Shown in pieces: positions 16,470 to 25,830 of a DNA stretch of 64,000 nucleotides. The DNA is taken from positions 9,238,001 through 9,302,000 of the forward strand of contig NZ_JADBEB010000001.1 of assembly GCF_014874095.1 (NCBI RefSeq). The letters are read 5' to 3'. Each line of letters begins with the position of its first letter. The first letter of the stretch is position 1. Origin of the DNA: Plantactinospora soyae. GTDB lineage: Bacteria > Actinomycetota > Actinomycetes > Mycobacteriales > Micromonosporaceae. Below the pieces are notes generated by a model that made no database searches, was not told the DNA's origin, and was given only the letters and a program-made list of their open reading frames with translations. The position numbers were made by a program, and so were the translations under genes.

Positions 16470-17423
16470 TTACACCGAGGTACCGGCGGCACGTTCCCGG
16501 GCCTCCTGACGGTCCAGCTCGCGGTCCACCCGGCGGGCCTCCCGCTCGGACTGGCGTACCCACTGGACCACCAGTACGCCCAGCATGGTGACGCTGACGA
16601 ACTCTCCGCCGGCCCATAGGATGCCGCCCGCGGCCTTCTGGTCGCTCCACGGATCGGCCCAGCCCAGCGCCAGGGACGGGTACCAGTCGCCGCCGAACAG
16701 CGTGGTGCTCTGCATGACGGTGAGTCCGAGCACGGTGTGGAACGGCACGGAGAGCACCATCAGCAGGGCCCGGGCCGGGTACGGCCAGCGCCCCGGCAGC
16801 GGGTCGAGCCCGACCAGCGGCCAGAAGAACAGGCAGCCGGTGAGGATGAAGTGCGCGTGCACCAGCTCGTGGCCGAGCGGGTTCTCCAGGGTCCAGCGGT
16901 AGATCCCGGAGAAATACAACACGAACGGGTTGACCACGAAGAGCGCGTACGCGAAGAGCGGAAAGGTGACCACCTTCACCACCCGGCTGTGCAGTACTGC
17001 GAGCAACCGCCGCCGAGGCGCCTTGCCGAGGGTCCGCAGCGCCAGCGTGACCGGGGCACCCAGGGCCAGGAAGATCGGCGCGACCATGGACAGCACCATG
17101 TGCTGCACCATGTGCACCGAGAGCAGCGTGGTGTCGTACGCGCCCAGCCCGGTCAGGGTCACCGCGGCGATGCCACCGAGACCGGGCCCGAGGAACAGCA
17201 CGGTACGCAGCGGCGGCCAGTGGTGGCCCCGGACCCGCAGCCGGTGCACCCCGTAGAGGTAGCACCCGGCGGCGAGCACCAGCCCGACGGCGAGCCAGCT
17301 GTTCAGCGTGGCGTGGGTGAAGATGGTGGAGATGGTGAACGGCGTCGTCTCGGCGCCCCCACCGGCGAGGACGTCCGGGGCCGGGGGCACGGCGGACGCG
17401 GAACCGGGATCGACGTGCAGCAC
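16470..17423 (-). CDS. CtaG-type cytochrome c oxidase assembly protein
   Basis: A 317-residue polytopic membrane protein of the caa3_CtaG family, with about seven predicted helices. It carries His/Met-rich positions of the kind used for copper handling ([22 protein letters not shown]). Such proteins deliver copper to cytochrome c oxidase, fitting the oxidase genes on both sides. GTG at 17423 lies 7 bases after a TAGCCT hexamer on this strand; the longer upstream reading overlaps ctaE and is discarded. The gene is divergent from ctaE, with 109 bases between the starts. Confidence 0.9.
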   Translation of the reverse strand: MLHVDPGSASAVPPAPDVLAGGGAETTPFTISTIFTHATLNSWLAVGLVLAAGCYLYGVHRLRVRGHHWPPLRTVLFLGPGLGGIAAVTLTGLGAYDTTLLSVHMVQHMVLSMVAPIFLALGAPVTLALRTLGKAPRRRLLAVLHSRVVKVVTFPLFAYALFVVNPFVLYFSGIYRWTLENPLGHELVHAHFILTGCLFFWPLVGLDPLPGRWPYPARALLMVLSVPFHTVLGLTVMQSTTLFGGDWYPSLALGWADPWSDQKAAGGILWAGGEFVSVTMLGVLVVQWVRQSEREARRVDRELDRQEARERAAGTSV

Positions 17424-17436
17424 GTTTTTCAGGCTA
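17421..17436 (-). promoter_or_regulatory. -10 hexamer with leaderless start for the ctaG-like gene
   Basis: On the minus strand TAGCCT (17436-17431) is followed by GAAAAAC and then GTG (17423-17421). No ribosome site lies between. Confidence 0.6.
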
Positions 17437-17520
17437 GGCCAGACGAACCGGGCGGGGCACGTCACCCCGTCCGACAAGGCAGTTAGGCCACCCCGACGAT
17501 GGCCGATGCCGATCAGGGGC

Positions 17521-17535
17521 AATAATGACCGCGTG
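17521..17535 (+). promoter_or_regulatory. -10-like hexamer with leaderless start for ctaE
   Basis: AATAAT (17521-17526) precedes GTG (17533) by 6 bases, the same spacing as other starts here. The hexamer is less canonical. Confidence 0.45.
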
Positions 17536-18132
17536 ACTGCGGCCTCAGCCATTGACAAGAGCCGGATCCACTCGCTGACCCGACCCAACATGGTCAGCGT
17601 CGGGACGATCGTGTGGCTCTCGAGCGAACTCATGTTCTTCGCGGCGTTGTTCGCGATGTACTTCTCCATCCGGGCGGCAGCGCCCGAACAGTGGGAGAAG
17701 CACACCGAGGTGCTCCAAATCCCGTACGCGACGACGTTCACGGTGATCCTGGTGCTGTCGTCGGTGACCTGCCAGCTCGGCGTGTTCGCCGCGGAGCGGG
17801 GGGACGTACACGCGCTGCGTCGCTGGTTCACCATCACGTTCGTGATGGGCCTGGTCTTCGTGCTCGGGCAGCTCAACGAGTACCGCAACCTGGTGCACGA
17901 GGGCGTGAAGATCAACGCTGACGGTTACGGCTCGGTGTTCTACCTGACCACCGGCTTCCACGCGTTGCACGTGACCGGCGGTCTCATCGCCTTCATCATC
18001 TTCATGATCCGGACAACCATGGGCCGGTTCACCCCCGCACAGGCCACCTCGGCGATCGTCGTGTCGTACTACTGGCACTTCGTCGATGTGGTCTGGATCG
18101 CCCTGTACGGCATGATCTACTGGCTTCAGTGA
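17533..18132 (+). CDS. ctaE: Cytochrome c oxidase subunit III
   Basis: A 199-residue membrane subunit of the aa3 terminal oxidase. Five hydrophobic helices are visible, with the COX3 signatures [25 protein letters not shown] and [12 protein letters not shown]. It helps keep the proton-pumping catalytic subunit active; subunit I is not in this window. It heads the ctaE-qcrC-qcrA-qcrB operon, matching the obligate bc1-aa3 supercomplex of actinobacteria. GTG at 17533 begins just before MNIDKS-like sequence and follows a -10-like hexamer. Confidence 0.95.
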   Translation: MTAASAIDKSRIHSLTRPNMVSVGTIVWLSSELMFFAALFAMYFSIRAAAPEQWEKHTEVLQIPYATTFTVILVLSSVTCQLGVFAAERGDVHALRRWFTITFVMGLVFVLGQLNEYRNLVHEGVKINADGYGSVFYLTTGFHALHVTGGLIAFIIFMIRTTMGRFTPAQATSAIVVSYYWHFVDVVWIALYGMIYWLQ

Positions 18133-18207
18133 TCTTGGTGCTGTCACGTTTCGCCCCGATGCCCCGTCCCTGAGACAAGGTCGAGAAAACCGTTAAGGAC
18201 ACAGGCC

Positions 18208-19056
18208 ATGACTTCTGACACCCCCGGCGGCGACCGCTCTGGCGGCCTGCTCTCGCGGCTGCGCCGCGCGCGGTCGACGCCGCGCGGCAAGACCCGCCGG
18301 CGACTGGGCGCCGCGGTCCGGCTGCTGGCCGCACTGATCCTGGCCGGCGGCGCCTACACCGTTTCCGCTCCCGGTCTTCAGGCGCAGGACACCCCGCAGC
18401 TCACCTCGGCCGCGCAGGAGGGCAAGGCCCTCTTCGACGTGAGCTGCGTGAGCTGCCACGGCCGGAACGCACAGGGCGTCGAGGGACGTGGCCCGAGCCT
18501 GATCGGCGTCGGCGCCGCCTCGGTGGAGTTCCAGGTGGGCACCGGCCGGATGCCGCTGGCCCGGCAGGAGGCCCAGGCCGAGGCGAAGCCCCCGGTCTTC
18601 AACGACGACCAGACCACCCAGCTCTCCCAGTACGTGCAGGAGCTGGGCGGCGGCCCGCAGCTCCCCTCCGGCAAGAACCTGCACGAGGGCGCCGACGTGG
18701 ACGAGGGCGGCCGGCTGTTCCGGATCAACTGCTCCTCCTGCCACTCCTTCGGCGGCGGCGGCGGCGCGCTCTCGTCCGGCAAGTACGCCCCGGACATCAA
18801 GTCGGCGAGCGACCGGCAGATCTACGCCGCGATGCTCACCGGCCCGCAGAACATGCCGGTCTTCGGTGACAACCAGCTGCGGCCCGAGCAGAAGGCCGAC
18901 GTCATCGCGTACGTCCAGCAGACGCTGGCCGAGGACCGCGACCCGGGCGGACTGAACCTGGGCCGACTCGGTCCGGCCACCGAGGGCATCGCGATCTTCC
19001 TGGTCGGCATCGTCGCGCTGATCTTCGCCGCGCTCTGGATTGCGGGGAAGTCATGA
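18208..19056 (+). CDS. qcrC: Diheme cytochrome c subunit of the bc1 complex
   Basis: A 282-residue membrane-bound cytochrome cc. A basic N-terminus and one N-terminal membrane helix (~35-52) act as signal anchor. Two class I cytochrome c domains follow with heme motifs CVSCH and CSSCH and distal Met candidates (GRMPLA, NMPVFG). A C-terminal membrane helix ends it (IAIFLVGIVALIFAALWI). In actinobacteria this subunit replaces soluble cytochrome c, passing electrons straight to the CuA site of CtaC. Its TGA overlaps the ATG of qcrA. Confidence 0.96.
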   Translation: MTSDTPGGDRSGGLLSRLRRARSTPRGKTRRRLGAAVRLLAALILAGGAYTVSAPGLQAQDTPQLTSAAQEGKALFDVSCVSCHGRNAQGVEGRGPSLIGVGAASVEFQVGTGRMPLARQEAQAEAKPPVFNDDQTTQLSQYVQELGGGPQLPSGKNLHEGADVDEGGRLFRINCSSCHSFGGGGGALSSGKYAPDIKSASDRQIYAAMLTGPQNMPVFGDNQLRPEQKADVIAYVQQTLAEDRDPGGLNLGRLGPATEGIAIFLVGIVALIFAALWIAGKS

Positions 19057-20141
19057 GCACCCGGACCGACGGACACACGCAGGCAGGCGCCAGCCAGTCG
19101 ATCGACGTGGACGACCCGAAGGTGTCCCGCTTCGACATCGTCCGCGAGGGCGCCCGGCGTGACGACATCGAGATCGTCCACTACGAGGCGCAGTTCCCGG
19201 TGCCGGGCACCAAGGCCGAGCGCCGGCTGACCCGGACCCTCACCGGGATCTTCCTCCTGGTCGGCCTGTTCGCGACCGCGTTCGTGGTCGCGTACATCTG
19301 GTGGCCCTGGGAGTACAAGCCGGGCAGCGGCGCCGGCAAGTTCTACACCCCGGTACTCGGCCTGACCCTCGGTCTCGCCCTGCTCGGCGTCGGCTTCGGC
19401 ATCCTCGCCTGGGGCAAGAAGTTGCTGCCGAAGGAGGTGTCGATCCAGGACCGGCACATCGAGCCGGCCAGCGACGAAGAGCGCAAGATCACCGGTAACA
19501 CGCTGGTCTACATGGCCGACGAGCTGGGCGTACGGCGTCGTCCGCTGCTCGGCATCTCGCTGCTGGCCGGTCTGGCCCCGATCGGTGCGGTCGCCGCCGC
19601 GCCGCTGGTCGGTGGGCTGATCGAACAGCCGCACAAGAACAACCAGTACTTCACCACCGGTTGGCACCCGACGGACGGCAAGCTGATCCACCTGACCCAC
19701 CACGACGGCACCCCGGTACGCCCGGAGGACGTCAGCCCCGGTGGGCAGATCACCGTCTTCCCCGGCATCGAGGGCGGTGCCACCAACAAGCACGCGGACT
19801 CCCCCGTTCTGTTGATCCACCTCCGGGAGGGTGACGCGAGCGAGGCGCGGGCGGCGAACCAGCGGGACGGCAAGCCGGAGTCGATGTGGAACAACTACAT
19901 CGCCTTCTCGAAGATCTGCACGCACGCCGGCTGCCCCGCCAGCCTCTACGAGCAGCAGACGAACCGGCTGCTCTGCCCCTGTCACCAGTCCCAGTTCCTG
20001 ATCACCGACAACGCCCGCCCGATCTTCGGCCCCGCCAGCCGCCGGCTTCCCCAGCTGCCGCTGACCGTCGAAGAGGGCTTCTTCGCGGCAAAGTCCGACT
20101 TCACCGAGACCGTCGGGCCCGACTTCTGGGAGCGGCCATGA
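19053..20141 (+). CDS. qcrA: Rieske iron-sulfur subunit of the bc1 complex
   Basis: A 362-residue Rieske protein with the actinobacterial three-helix membrane region (segments near 67-90, 105-125 and 165-185) instead of the single helix of other bacteria. The 2Fe-2S ligands are in CTHAGCP and CPCHQSQF near residues 290-315. It takes electrons from menaquinol at the Qo site and passes them to QcrC. ATGA overlaps with qcrC upstream and qcrB downstream imply tight translational coupling of the three subunits. Confidence 0.96.
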   Translation: MSTRTDGHTQAGASQSIDVDDPKVSRFDIVREGARRDDIEIVHYEAQFPVPGTKAERRLTRTLTGIFLLVGLFATAFVVAYIWWPWEYKPGSGAGKFYTPVLGLTLGLALLGVGFGILAWGKKLLPKEVSIQDRHIEPASDEERKITGNTLVYMADELGVRRRPLLGISLLAGLAPIGAVAAAPLVGGLIEQPHKNNQYFTTGWHPTDGKLIHLTHHDGTPVRPEDVSPGGQITVFPGIEGGATNKHADSPVLLIHLREGDASEARAANQRDGKPESMWNNYIAFSKICTHAGCPASLYEQQTNRLLCPCHQSQFLITDNARPIFGPASRRLPQLPLTVEEGFFAAKSDFTETVGPDFWERP

Positions 20142-21760
20142 AGCGTCGAAGGTTTGACCTGGCAGCGGTGCCAGGCAAGGCGGCCCGGGAGGTCGACGAC
20201 CGGCTGCAGGTGAACACCCCGCTGCGGTCCCTGCTCAACAAGGTCTTCCCGGACCACTGGTCGTTCCTGCTGGGCGAGATCGCGCTCTTCTCGTTCGTCG
20301 TACTGCTGCTGACCGGCGTGTACCTGACGCTCTTCTTCGAGCCGTCGCTGCGCGAGGTCACCTACAACGGCAGCTACGCCCCGCTGCGCGACACGCACAT
20401 GTCGGCGGCGTACGAGTCGTCGCTGAACATCTCGTTCGACGTCCGTGGTGGTCTGGTGATGCGACAGATGCATCACTGGGCGGCGCTGCTGTTCATGGCG
20501 GCGATCATCGTGCACATGATGCGGATCTTCTTCACCGGAGCGTTCCGCAAGCCGCGCGAGCTGAACTGGATGATCGGCTACCTGCTCTTCTGGGTCGGCT
20601 TCCTGGCCGGCTTCACCGGGTACTCGCTCCCGGACGACGGGCTGTCCGGCACCGGCCTGCGGATCGCCTCCGGGATCATGCTCTCCATCCCGGTGATCGG
20701 CACCTGGGTCACCACGGCGATCTTCGCCGGGGAGTTCCCGGGCGAGATCATCATCAGCCGCTTCTTCATCGCGCACGTACTGCTGATCCCGGCCCTGCTG
20801 GTCGGCCTGATCACCGCGCACCTCGGTCTGGTCTTCAAGCAGAAGCACACCCAGTGGCCCGGCCCCGGCCGGACCAACTCGAACGTGGTCGGCGAGCGGA
20901 TGTTCCCTCGCTACGCGCTCAAGCAGGGCGGCTTCTTCATGATCGTCTTCGGGGTGATCGCGCTGCTCGGCGGGCTCGTCCAGATCAACCCGATCTGGTT
21001 GTTCGGGCCGTACGAGGCCGGCGTGGTCTCGGCGGCCAGCCAGCCCGACTGGTACGTGATGTTCCTCGACGGTTCGACCCGACTGATGCCGCCCTGGGAA
21101 ATCAACATCCCGATCGGCAACGGTTACGTCGTCCCGCCGCTGTTCTGGCCCACGGTGGTGCTGCCCGGCATCCTGACCATGGTGCCGCTGTTCTACCCGT
21201 TCATCGAGGCACGCCTGAACAAGGACCGGGAGCTGCACAACCTGCTCCAGCGCCCGCGTGACGTCCCCGGCCGTACGGCCCTGGGCGCGATGGCGGTGTC
21301 GTTCTATCTGGTGCTGACGCTCTCCGGCGCCAACGACGTGATCGCGGACAAGTTCTTCATCAGCTTGAACGCGATGACCTGGGCGGGCCGGATCGGACTG
21401 ATCGTCGTACCGCCGCTGGCGTACTACTTCACCTACCGGATCTGCCTCGGGCTTCAGCAGCACGACCGGGAGGTCCTGGCGCACGGCGTCGAGACCGGCA
21501 TCATCCGGCGGCTGCCGAACGGGCAGTTCGTCGAGGTACACCAGCCGCTCGGCCAGACCGACGACCACGGCCACGGCGAGCTGGAGTACGTCGGCTGGGT
21601 GGTACCCAAGAAGATGAACCGGCTCGGCGCACTGGGCCCGGCCATCAAGGGCTTCTTCTACCCGATCGAGAAGCCGGTCGACGCGCCGGTCTCGCCCGGC
21701 CATCCGCCGGTCGAGCCGCGTGCCGAGCGCGAGGAGATCGGCAGCGGCGAGCGCCGCTAG
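20138..21760 (+). CDS. qcrB: Cytochrome b subunit of the bc1 complex
   Basis: A 540-residue cytochrome b. It has paired heme-ligand histidines (RQMHHWAALLFMAAIIVHMMR and LLIPALLVGLITAHLGLVF regions), the Qo-site segment with PPW-like and PDWY motifs (SQPDWYVMFLDG), and a long C-terminal hydrophilic tail typical of actinobacteria. It oxidises menaquinol and is the known target of Q203-class drugs in mycobacteria. ATG at 20138 overlaps the qcrA stop. A strong hairpin ends the operon 14 bases downstream. Confidence 0.96.
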   Translation: MKRRRFDLAAVPGKAAREVDDRLQVNTPLRSLLNKVFPDHWSFLLGEIALFSFVVLLLTGVYLTLFFEPSLREVTYNGSYAPLRDTHMSAAYESSLNISFDVRGGLVMRQMHHWAALLFMAAIIVHMMRIFFTGAFRKPRELNWMIGYLLFWVGFLAGFTGYSLPDDGLSGTGLRIASGIMLSIPVIGTWVTTAIFAGEFPGEIIISRFFIAHVLLIPALLVGLITAHLGLVFKQKHTQWPGPGRTNSNVVGERMFPRYALKQGGFFMIVFGVIALLGGLVQINPIWLFGPYEAGVVSAASQPDWYVMFLDGSTRLMPPWEINIPIGNGYVVPPLFWPTVVLPGILTMVPLFYPFIEARLNKDRELHNLLQRPRDVPGRTALGAMAVSFYLVLTLSGANDVIADKFFISLNAMTWAGRIGLIVVPPLAYYFTYRICLGLQQHDREVLAHGVETGIIRRLPNGQFVEVHQPLGQTDDHGHGELEYVGWVVPKKMNRLGALGPAIKGFFYPIEKPVDAPVSPGHPPVEPRAEREEIGSGERR

Positions 21761-21774
21761 CCCTTCGCACCACC

Positions 21775-21821
21775 ACGACCGTGGCGCCCGCCGGAACTTC
21801 TCCGGTGGGCGCCACGGTCGT
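21775..21821. terminator. Strong terminator hairpin after qcrB
   Basis: Arms 21775-21795 and 21801-21821 (21 bp, one G-T wobble) enclose the loop ACTTC. It lies between the convergent respiratory operon and the LysE gene and is followed by TTTCC. Confidence 0.85.
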
Positions 21822-21867
21822 TTCCGGCGGGGTTCTCCGCCCGGTCACCTGATCCGGTCGGCGGCTC

Positions 21868-22479
21868 TCAGCGCTGGGCGAAGGCGAGCGTGGCGCCGAG
21901 CCCCACGAACGAACCGGCGAAGATCCGGCGGAGCCAGGCCATCACCCGGGGCCGGCCGACAACGTGGTCGCGTACGGCGGCCGCGAAGATGCCGTACCCG
22001 GCGAAGACGACGAAGGTGACCAGCATGAAGACGCCGCTCAACCCCAGCATCCGCGGTACCGAGCCCGGCTGGCCGGCGTCCACGAACTGCGGCAGGAAGG
22101 CGAGGAAGAAGATGGTCAACTTGGGATTCAGCAGGTTGACCAGGACTCCGGAGACGACGACCCGGAACGCCGAGCGCGGCGCCCGCTCCGTCGTCACCGC
22201 CACGCCCTCGGAGTCCCGCAGAGTGGCCCACGCCAGGTAGAGCAGGTACGCCACGCCAAGGTACTTCAGTGCCTGGAACGCCACTGCGCTCGTGTGCAGC
22301 AGGGCTGCGAGCCCGGTGATCGTCGCCACCATGTGCGGAACGATGCCGAGGGTGCAGCCGAAGGCGGCGACGAGGCTCGCCCTGGTCCCCCGGGTGAGGG
22401 CAGCCGACAGGGTGTAGATGACGCCGGTGCCCGGCGTGGCCACCACGACGATCGTGGTCACCAGGAATGCGATGCTCAC
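21868..22479 (-). CDS. LysE/RhtB-family amino acid exporter
   Basis: A 203-residue, roughly six-helix inner-membrane exporter. It shows the family N-terminus (IAFLVTTIVVVATPGTGVIYTLSAAL, with the PG motif), a Gly-rich second helix (AAFGCTLGIVPHM) and NPKLTIFFLAFLPQF. Likely exports an amino acid or analogue. GTG at 22479 is preceded by GGAGGAAG. It is divergent from a MocR-type regulator with 78 bases between starts, a layout that usually means the regulator controls the exporter. Confidence 0.92.
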   Translation of the reverse strand: MSIAFLVTTIVVVATPGTGVIYTLSAALTRGTRASLVAAFGCTLGIVPHMVATITGLAALLHTSAVAFQALKYLGVAYLLYLAWATLRDSEGVAVTTERAPRSAFRVVVSGVLVNLLNPKLTIFFLAFLPQFVDAGQPGSVPRMLGLSGVFMLVTFVVFAGYGIFAAAVRDHVVGRPRVMAWLRRIFAGSFVGLGATLAFAQR

Positions 22480-22545
22480 GGTTCTTCCTCCGGTCCGGGC
22501 TGGGTCTCTTCCGGGGTCGTTCCCGGTCGGACTCCACTCTGCCGA

Positions 22546-22560
22546 GACAATGGTCCGATG
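22546..22560 (+). promoter_or_regulatory. -10-like hexamer with leaderless start for the MocR-type regulator
   Basis: GACAAT (22546-22551), 6 bases, then ATG at 22558. The 78-base divergent gap must also hold the LysE promoter and any regulator site; I see no clear palindrome in it. Confidence 0.45.
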
Positions 22561-24066
22561 AGTAGGGCCAAACCCGGTTCCGATGACCGGTCCAAAACCT
22601 CCGCGTCCGACTTCCTGCAACTGGACATCGGCGTCGCGCCGGCCGGGCGCCGGGCCGAGTGGCTCGCCGACCAACTCCGGCTGGCGATATCGGACGGCCG
22701 TCTGCCGCTCGGGGGCAGGTTGCCGGCCAGCCGGGTCTTCGCCGAGGACCTGGGCGTGTCCCGGGGCCTGGTCACCGAGGCGTACCAGCGCCTGATCGAG
22801 GACGGCCACGTCGTCGGACGCGGTCGGGCCGGTACGGTCGTGGTCGCCGCCGTCGGCCCGGTACCGGCCGAGGTCGGCTCCCCGGTCGCAGCGCAGACCG
22901 CCACCACCGAACCGGTGACGCTGTTCAGCGCCCCACCCGGCAACGACGTCTTCGACGCGTTCCGCGCGGCACCGGCCCGGATCGACCTGTCCCCCGGGCT
23001 GCCCGACCTCGCCGCCTTCCCCCGGGCCGCCTGGCTGCGCGCCGAACGGACCGTGCTCGACAACCTCGCCCCGGCCGACCTCGGATACGGCGACCCGCGC
23101 GGTACGGCGACCCTCCGGCTCGCCGCCGCCAGCTGGCTGGCCCGGTACCGGGGCATCAGGGTGGACCCGGCGGAGATCATCATCGTCGCCGGGGTCGCGC
23201 AGGGGATCGGACTGCTCGCCCAGGTACTCCTGGACGCCGGGATCACCAGCATGGCGGTGGAGGACCCGGGCTCCCTCGGTGCGCGGCAGCACCTGCGTAA
23301 CTGGGGACTCGACACCCCGCCGATCCCGGTCGGTCCGGCCGGACTGCGGGTCGACGCACTGGCGGCCAGTGGCCTCCCGGCGGTCATGCTCACCCCGGCA
23401 CACCAGTTCCCGACCGGAGTGGTGCTCGGTGGTGAGCCCCGGCGCCGGTTGATGCGGTGGGCCGAGGCGGGTGGGCTGATCGTCGAGGACGACTACGACG
23501 CCGAACACCGGTACGACCGCTCCCCCGTGCCGGCCCTGCGCTCCGTACTGGCCGAACAGGTCTGCTACACCGGAAGCGTCTCGAAGCTGCTCGCTCCCGC
23601 GCTGCGGGTCGGTTGGCTGCTCGCACCGGCGCGGTACCGGGACGCCCTGGTGGCCGCGAAACGGAACGCCGATCTCGGCAGCGCCGTGCTACCCCAACTG
23701 GTGCTGGCCGAGCTGATGACCTCGGGTGCGTTGGAACGCCACCTGCGGCTGCTGCGGCGACGTCACGTACGCCGCCGCGACACGATGATCAGGGCCATCC
23801 GGACCCATCTTCCCGGTGCGGCGGTGCACGGCGCGGCCGCGGGCCTGCACCTCATGGTCACTTTCGGCAGGGATCTCGCCGACGTCGACCTCGCGGCGGC
23901 CTGCCTCGCCGAGGGGGTGAAGGTGCAGCCGCTGTCCTGGCACTGCCAACGCCCGTACCGGCCGGGGCTCGTCCTGGGCTACGCCGCGAGCCCGTCCAGC
24001 GAGATCGAGGACGGCCTGGCGGCGCTCGGCCGGGTACTACATGGGCTCGGCGCCTCGAGGCGCTGA
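22558..24066 (+). CDS. MocR/PdxR-family regulator (GntR HTH fused to aminotransferase fold)
   Basis: A 502-residue regulator. The N-terminal GntR helix-turn-helix (~20-85) reads LRLAISDGRLPLGGRLPASRVFAEDLGVSRGLVTEAYQRL. A linker of ~40 residues follows, then a fold-type I aminotransferase-like domain with the PLP lysine in YTGSVSKLLAPALRVGW and the DDYDAEHRYDR aspartate. MocR proteins bind DNA and sense an amino acid or vitamin B6 through PLP. Divergence from the LysE exporter suggests it controls amino acid export. Classical PdxR (B6 synthesis control) is the alternative, but no pdx genes are nearby. Confidence 0.92.
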   Translation: MSRAKPGSDDRSKTSASDFLQLDIGVAPAGRRAEWLADQLRLAISDGRLPLGGRLPASRVFAEDLGVSRGLVTEAYQRLIEDGHVVGRGRAGTVVVAAVGPVPAEVGSPVAAQTATTEPVTLFSAPPGNDVFDAFRAAPARIDLSPGLPDLAAFPRAAWLRAERTVLDNLAPADLGYGDPRGTATLRLAAASWLARYRGIRVDPAEIIIVAGVAQGIGLLAQVLLDAGITSMAVEDPGSLGARQHLRNWGLDTPPIPVGPAGLRVDALAASGLPAVMLTPAHQFPTGVVLGGEPRRRLMRWAEAGGLIVEDDYDAEHRYDRSPVPALRSVLAEQVCYTGSVSKLLAPALRVGWLLAPARYRDALVAAKRNADLGSAVLPQLVLAELMTSGALERHLRLLRRRHVRRRDTMIRAIRTHLPGAAVHGAAAGLHLMVTFGRDLADVDLAAACLAEGVKVQPLSWHCQRPYRPGLVLGYAASPSSEIEDGLAALGRVLHGLGASRR

Positions 24067-24197
24067 GCCGTCCGCTGGGCGGGCTGGGCGCCTCCAGATC
24101 GCCGGGCCTGCCACCGCCGGCCTGCCACCGCCGGGCCTGCCGTCGCCGCACCGAACGTGCCGATCGCGGCCCTCGCCCGGCCGCCGGGGCGGAAACG

Positions 24198-24236
24198 GGA
24201 ACGACCCGCCGGCCCGGTAGGGCGGCGGGTCGTTCC
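24198..24236. terminator. Hairpin between convergent MocR and ctaF genes
   Basis: 14-bp arms (24198-24211 and 24223-24236) enclose an 11-base loop. The rest of this 185-base gap holds three copies of CCTGCCACCGCCGG-like sequence at 24108-24148 and no gene. Confidence 0.75.
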
Positions 24237-24251
24237 GACGGTGCTGTCGAC

Positions 24252-24677
24252 TCAGTGCTCGGCGGTGCGCCGGGTTCCGCTGTAGTACTCGAAGAGCAGG
24301 CCGCAGGCGCCGCCGAGTACCGCGATCAGGCCGGTGGCGATCAGCCACCACTGCCAGAACACCAGGCCCAGGCCGGCGATCGTGGCGGCCAGGGCCAGCC
24401 CGAACGGCCAGTAGCTACCCGGGCTGAAGAACCCGATCTCGCCCGCGCCGTCGGCGATCTCGCCGTCCGGCCGGTCCTCGGGGCGCGGGTCGATCCGCCG
24501 GGAGACGAACCAGAAGAAGGTGCCGCACATCGTGGTGAGCAGGAAGGACAGCGCCAGCGCGACGGTGCCGATCCACTCGACCCGACCGTCGGCTCCGTGC
24601 GTCCAGATCCCGTAGACGATCCCGGCGATGGCCAGGAAGAGGGAAACGATGCCGAACAGCCGCCACTCAGACTTCAT
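24252..24677 (-). CDS. ctaF: Cytochrome c oxidase subunit IV (actinobacterial)
   Basis: A 141-residue small oxidase subunit with four predicted helices (residues ~8-25, 35-58, 90-108 and 112-132) and the family segment FSPGSYWPFGLA. It stabilises the aa3 oxidase and is found only in actinobacteria. The ATG has GAGGGG 5 bases upstream and begins 10 bases after the ctaC stop, so the two are one operon. As in mycobacteria, subunit I is not between them. Confidence 0.95.
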   Translation of the reverse strand: MKSEWRLFGIVSLFLAIAGIVYGIWTHGADGRVEWIGTVALALSFLLTTMCGTFFWFVSRRIDPRPEDRPDGEIADGAGEIGFFSPGSYWPFGLALAATIAGLGLVFWQWWLIATGLIAVLGGACGLLFEYYSGTRRTAEH

Positions 24678-24687
24678 CTCCGGCCCC

Positions 24688-25656
24688 TCAGCTTCCCGCG
24701 CTCGCGTTACCGAAGTTGTTGACGTCCCGCCGGGTGTCGAACGGCTTGGTCGTCTGCGCCAGTGGCGGCTCGCCGATCGAGACCAGCGCGTCCTGGGTCG
24801 ACTGGCCGGACTGCTTGGCGGCGATGAACCGGTCGTACTCCTCCGGTGAGACCACCCGCAGCTCGAAGTTCATCATCGAGTGGTACGTGCCGCACAGCTC
24901 GGCGCAGCGGCCGACGTACGCCCCCTCGGTCTGCAGGTTGCTGACCTGGAAGACGTTGCGCACGTTCCCGGGGAAGACGTCCCGCTTGAACAGCAGCTCC
25001 GGCACCCAGAACGAGTGGATGACGTCCCGGCTGGTCTCCTCGAACAGGACGCTGCGCCCGGTTGGCAGCACCAGGATCGGGATCACCTCGGTGGTGCCCA
25101 GCGTGGAGGCGATGGTCTCGGCGTCCGGCTCCGCGTTGGGCGCGGTGCGGTAGTTGAACTGCCAGTTCCACTTGAACGCGACGACCTCGACCGTCACGTC
25201 CGGGTCCTTGGAGACCTTGTTCACCCCGGTCTGCACGATCGCCGTGTAGTAGAACAGCACGGCCACGACCAGGATCGGCGCGATGGTGTAGAGGAACTCC
25301 ATCGGCATGTTGAACCGGGTCTGCACCGGCAGGGTCTCACCCCGCTTGCGGTACCGGATCACGCACCAGAAGATCAGGCCCCATACGAAGACGCCGACCG
25401 CGAGGGCCGCGATGGACGAGGCGATCCAGAGGTCGTACATGCGGTGGGACTCCGGGCTGATCCCACCCTGCGGCCAACCGAAACCGTCGAACGTCCGGCC
25501 GACGTCACAGCCGGTCAAGAGGGCGAGCAGCGCGGCGCCGCCGACTCCGAGCCCGGCCAGCCGACCGACCGTCGGGCGACGACCGCGCCCTCGGGCATCT
25601 CGGGGACTGCCCTGCCGTACGACCGACGGCCGTACCTCCGAACCCCTTGCGACCAC
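24688..25656 (-). CDS. ctaC: Cytochrome c oxidase subunit II
   Basis: A 322-residue CuA-bearing subunit. The basic N-terminus leads to a lipobox-like LALLTGC (Cys ~50), then two membrane helices (~75-100 and 120-140), then the cupredoxin domain with CuA ligands in HSFWVPE and CAELCGTYHSMM. It accepts electrons from QcrC and feeds subunit I. GTG at 25656 has GGGAGG 9 bases upstream. First gene of ctaC-ctaF; the next gene upstream is divergent, with 171 bases between. Confidence 0.96.
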   Translation of the reverse strand: MVARGSEVRPSVVRQGSPRDARGRGRRPTVGRLAGLGVGGAALLALLTGCDVGRTFDGFGWPQGGISPESHRMYDLWIASSIAALAVGVFVWGLIFWCVIRYRKRGETLPVQTRFNMPMEFLYTIAPILVVAVLFYYTAIVQTGVNKVSKDPDVTVEVVAFKWNWQFNYRTAPNAEPDAETIASTLGTTEVIPILVLPTGRSVLFEETSRDVIHSFWVPELLFKRDVFPGNVRNVFQVSNLQTEGAYVGRCAELCGTYHSMMNFELRVVSPEEYDRFIAAKQSGQSTQDALVSIGEPPLAQTTKPFDTRRDVNNFGNASAGS

Positions 25657-25815
25657 CTGGTCCTGCCTCCCTAGCGCGCCGCCGTGTCGGGTTTGTCGAC
25701 CCCGGCGGCAAAGGCGTCACCGACGGTCGCAGATTACTCGACCTGCGTCGGCTGGACGGCCTTGGGGTCGGCGTCCCCACTCTCCCGGGGGATCTTGCCC
25801 GATCCCGCTGCGCGC

Positions 25816-25830
25816 TACGGTTTGCTGGTG
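25816..25830 (+). promoter_or_regulatory. -10 hexamer with leaderless start for the cysteine desulfurase
   Basis: TACGGT (25816-25821), 6 bases, GTG (25828). This argues against the longer in-frame reading that starts further upstream. Confidence 0.6.

Noticed and set aside
24108-24148. Three CCTGCCACCGCCGG-like repeats as a regulatory array
   Set aside because: They lie between convergent genes, have no palindrome and match the local base composition; more likely simple slippage.
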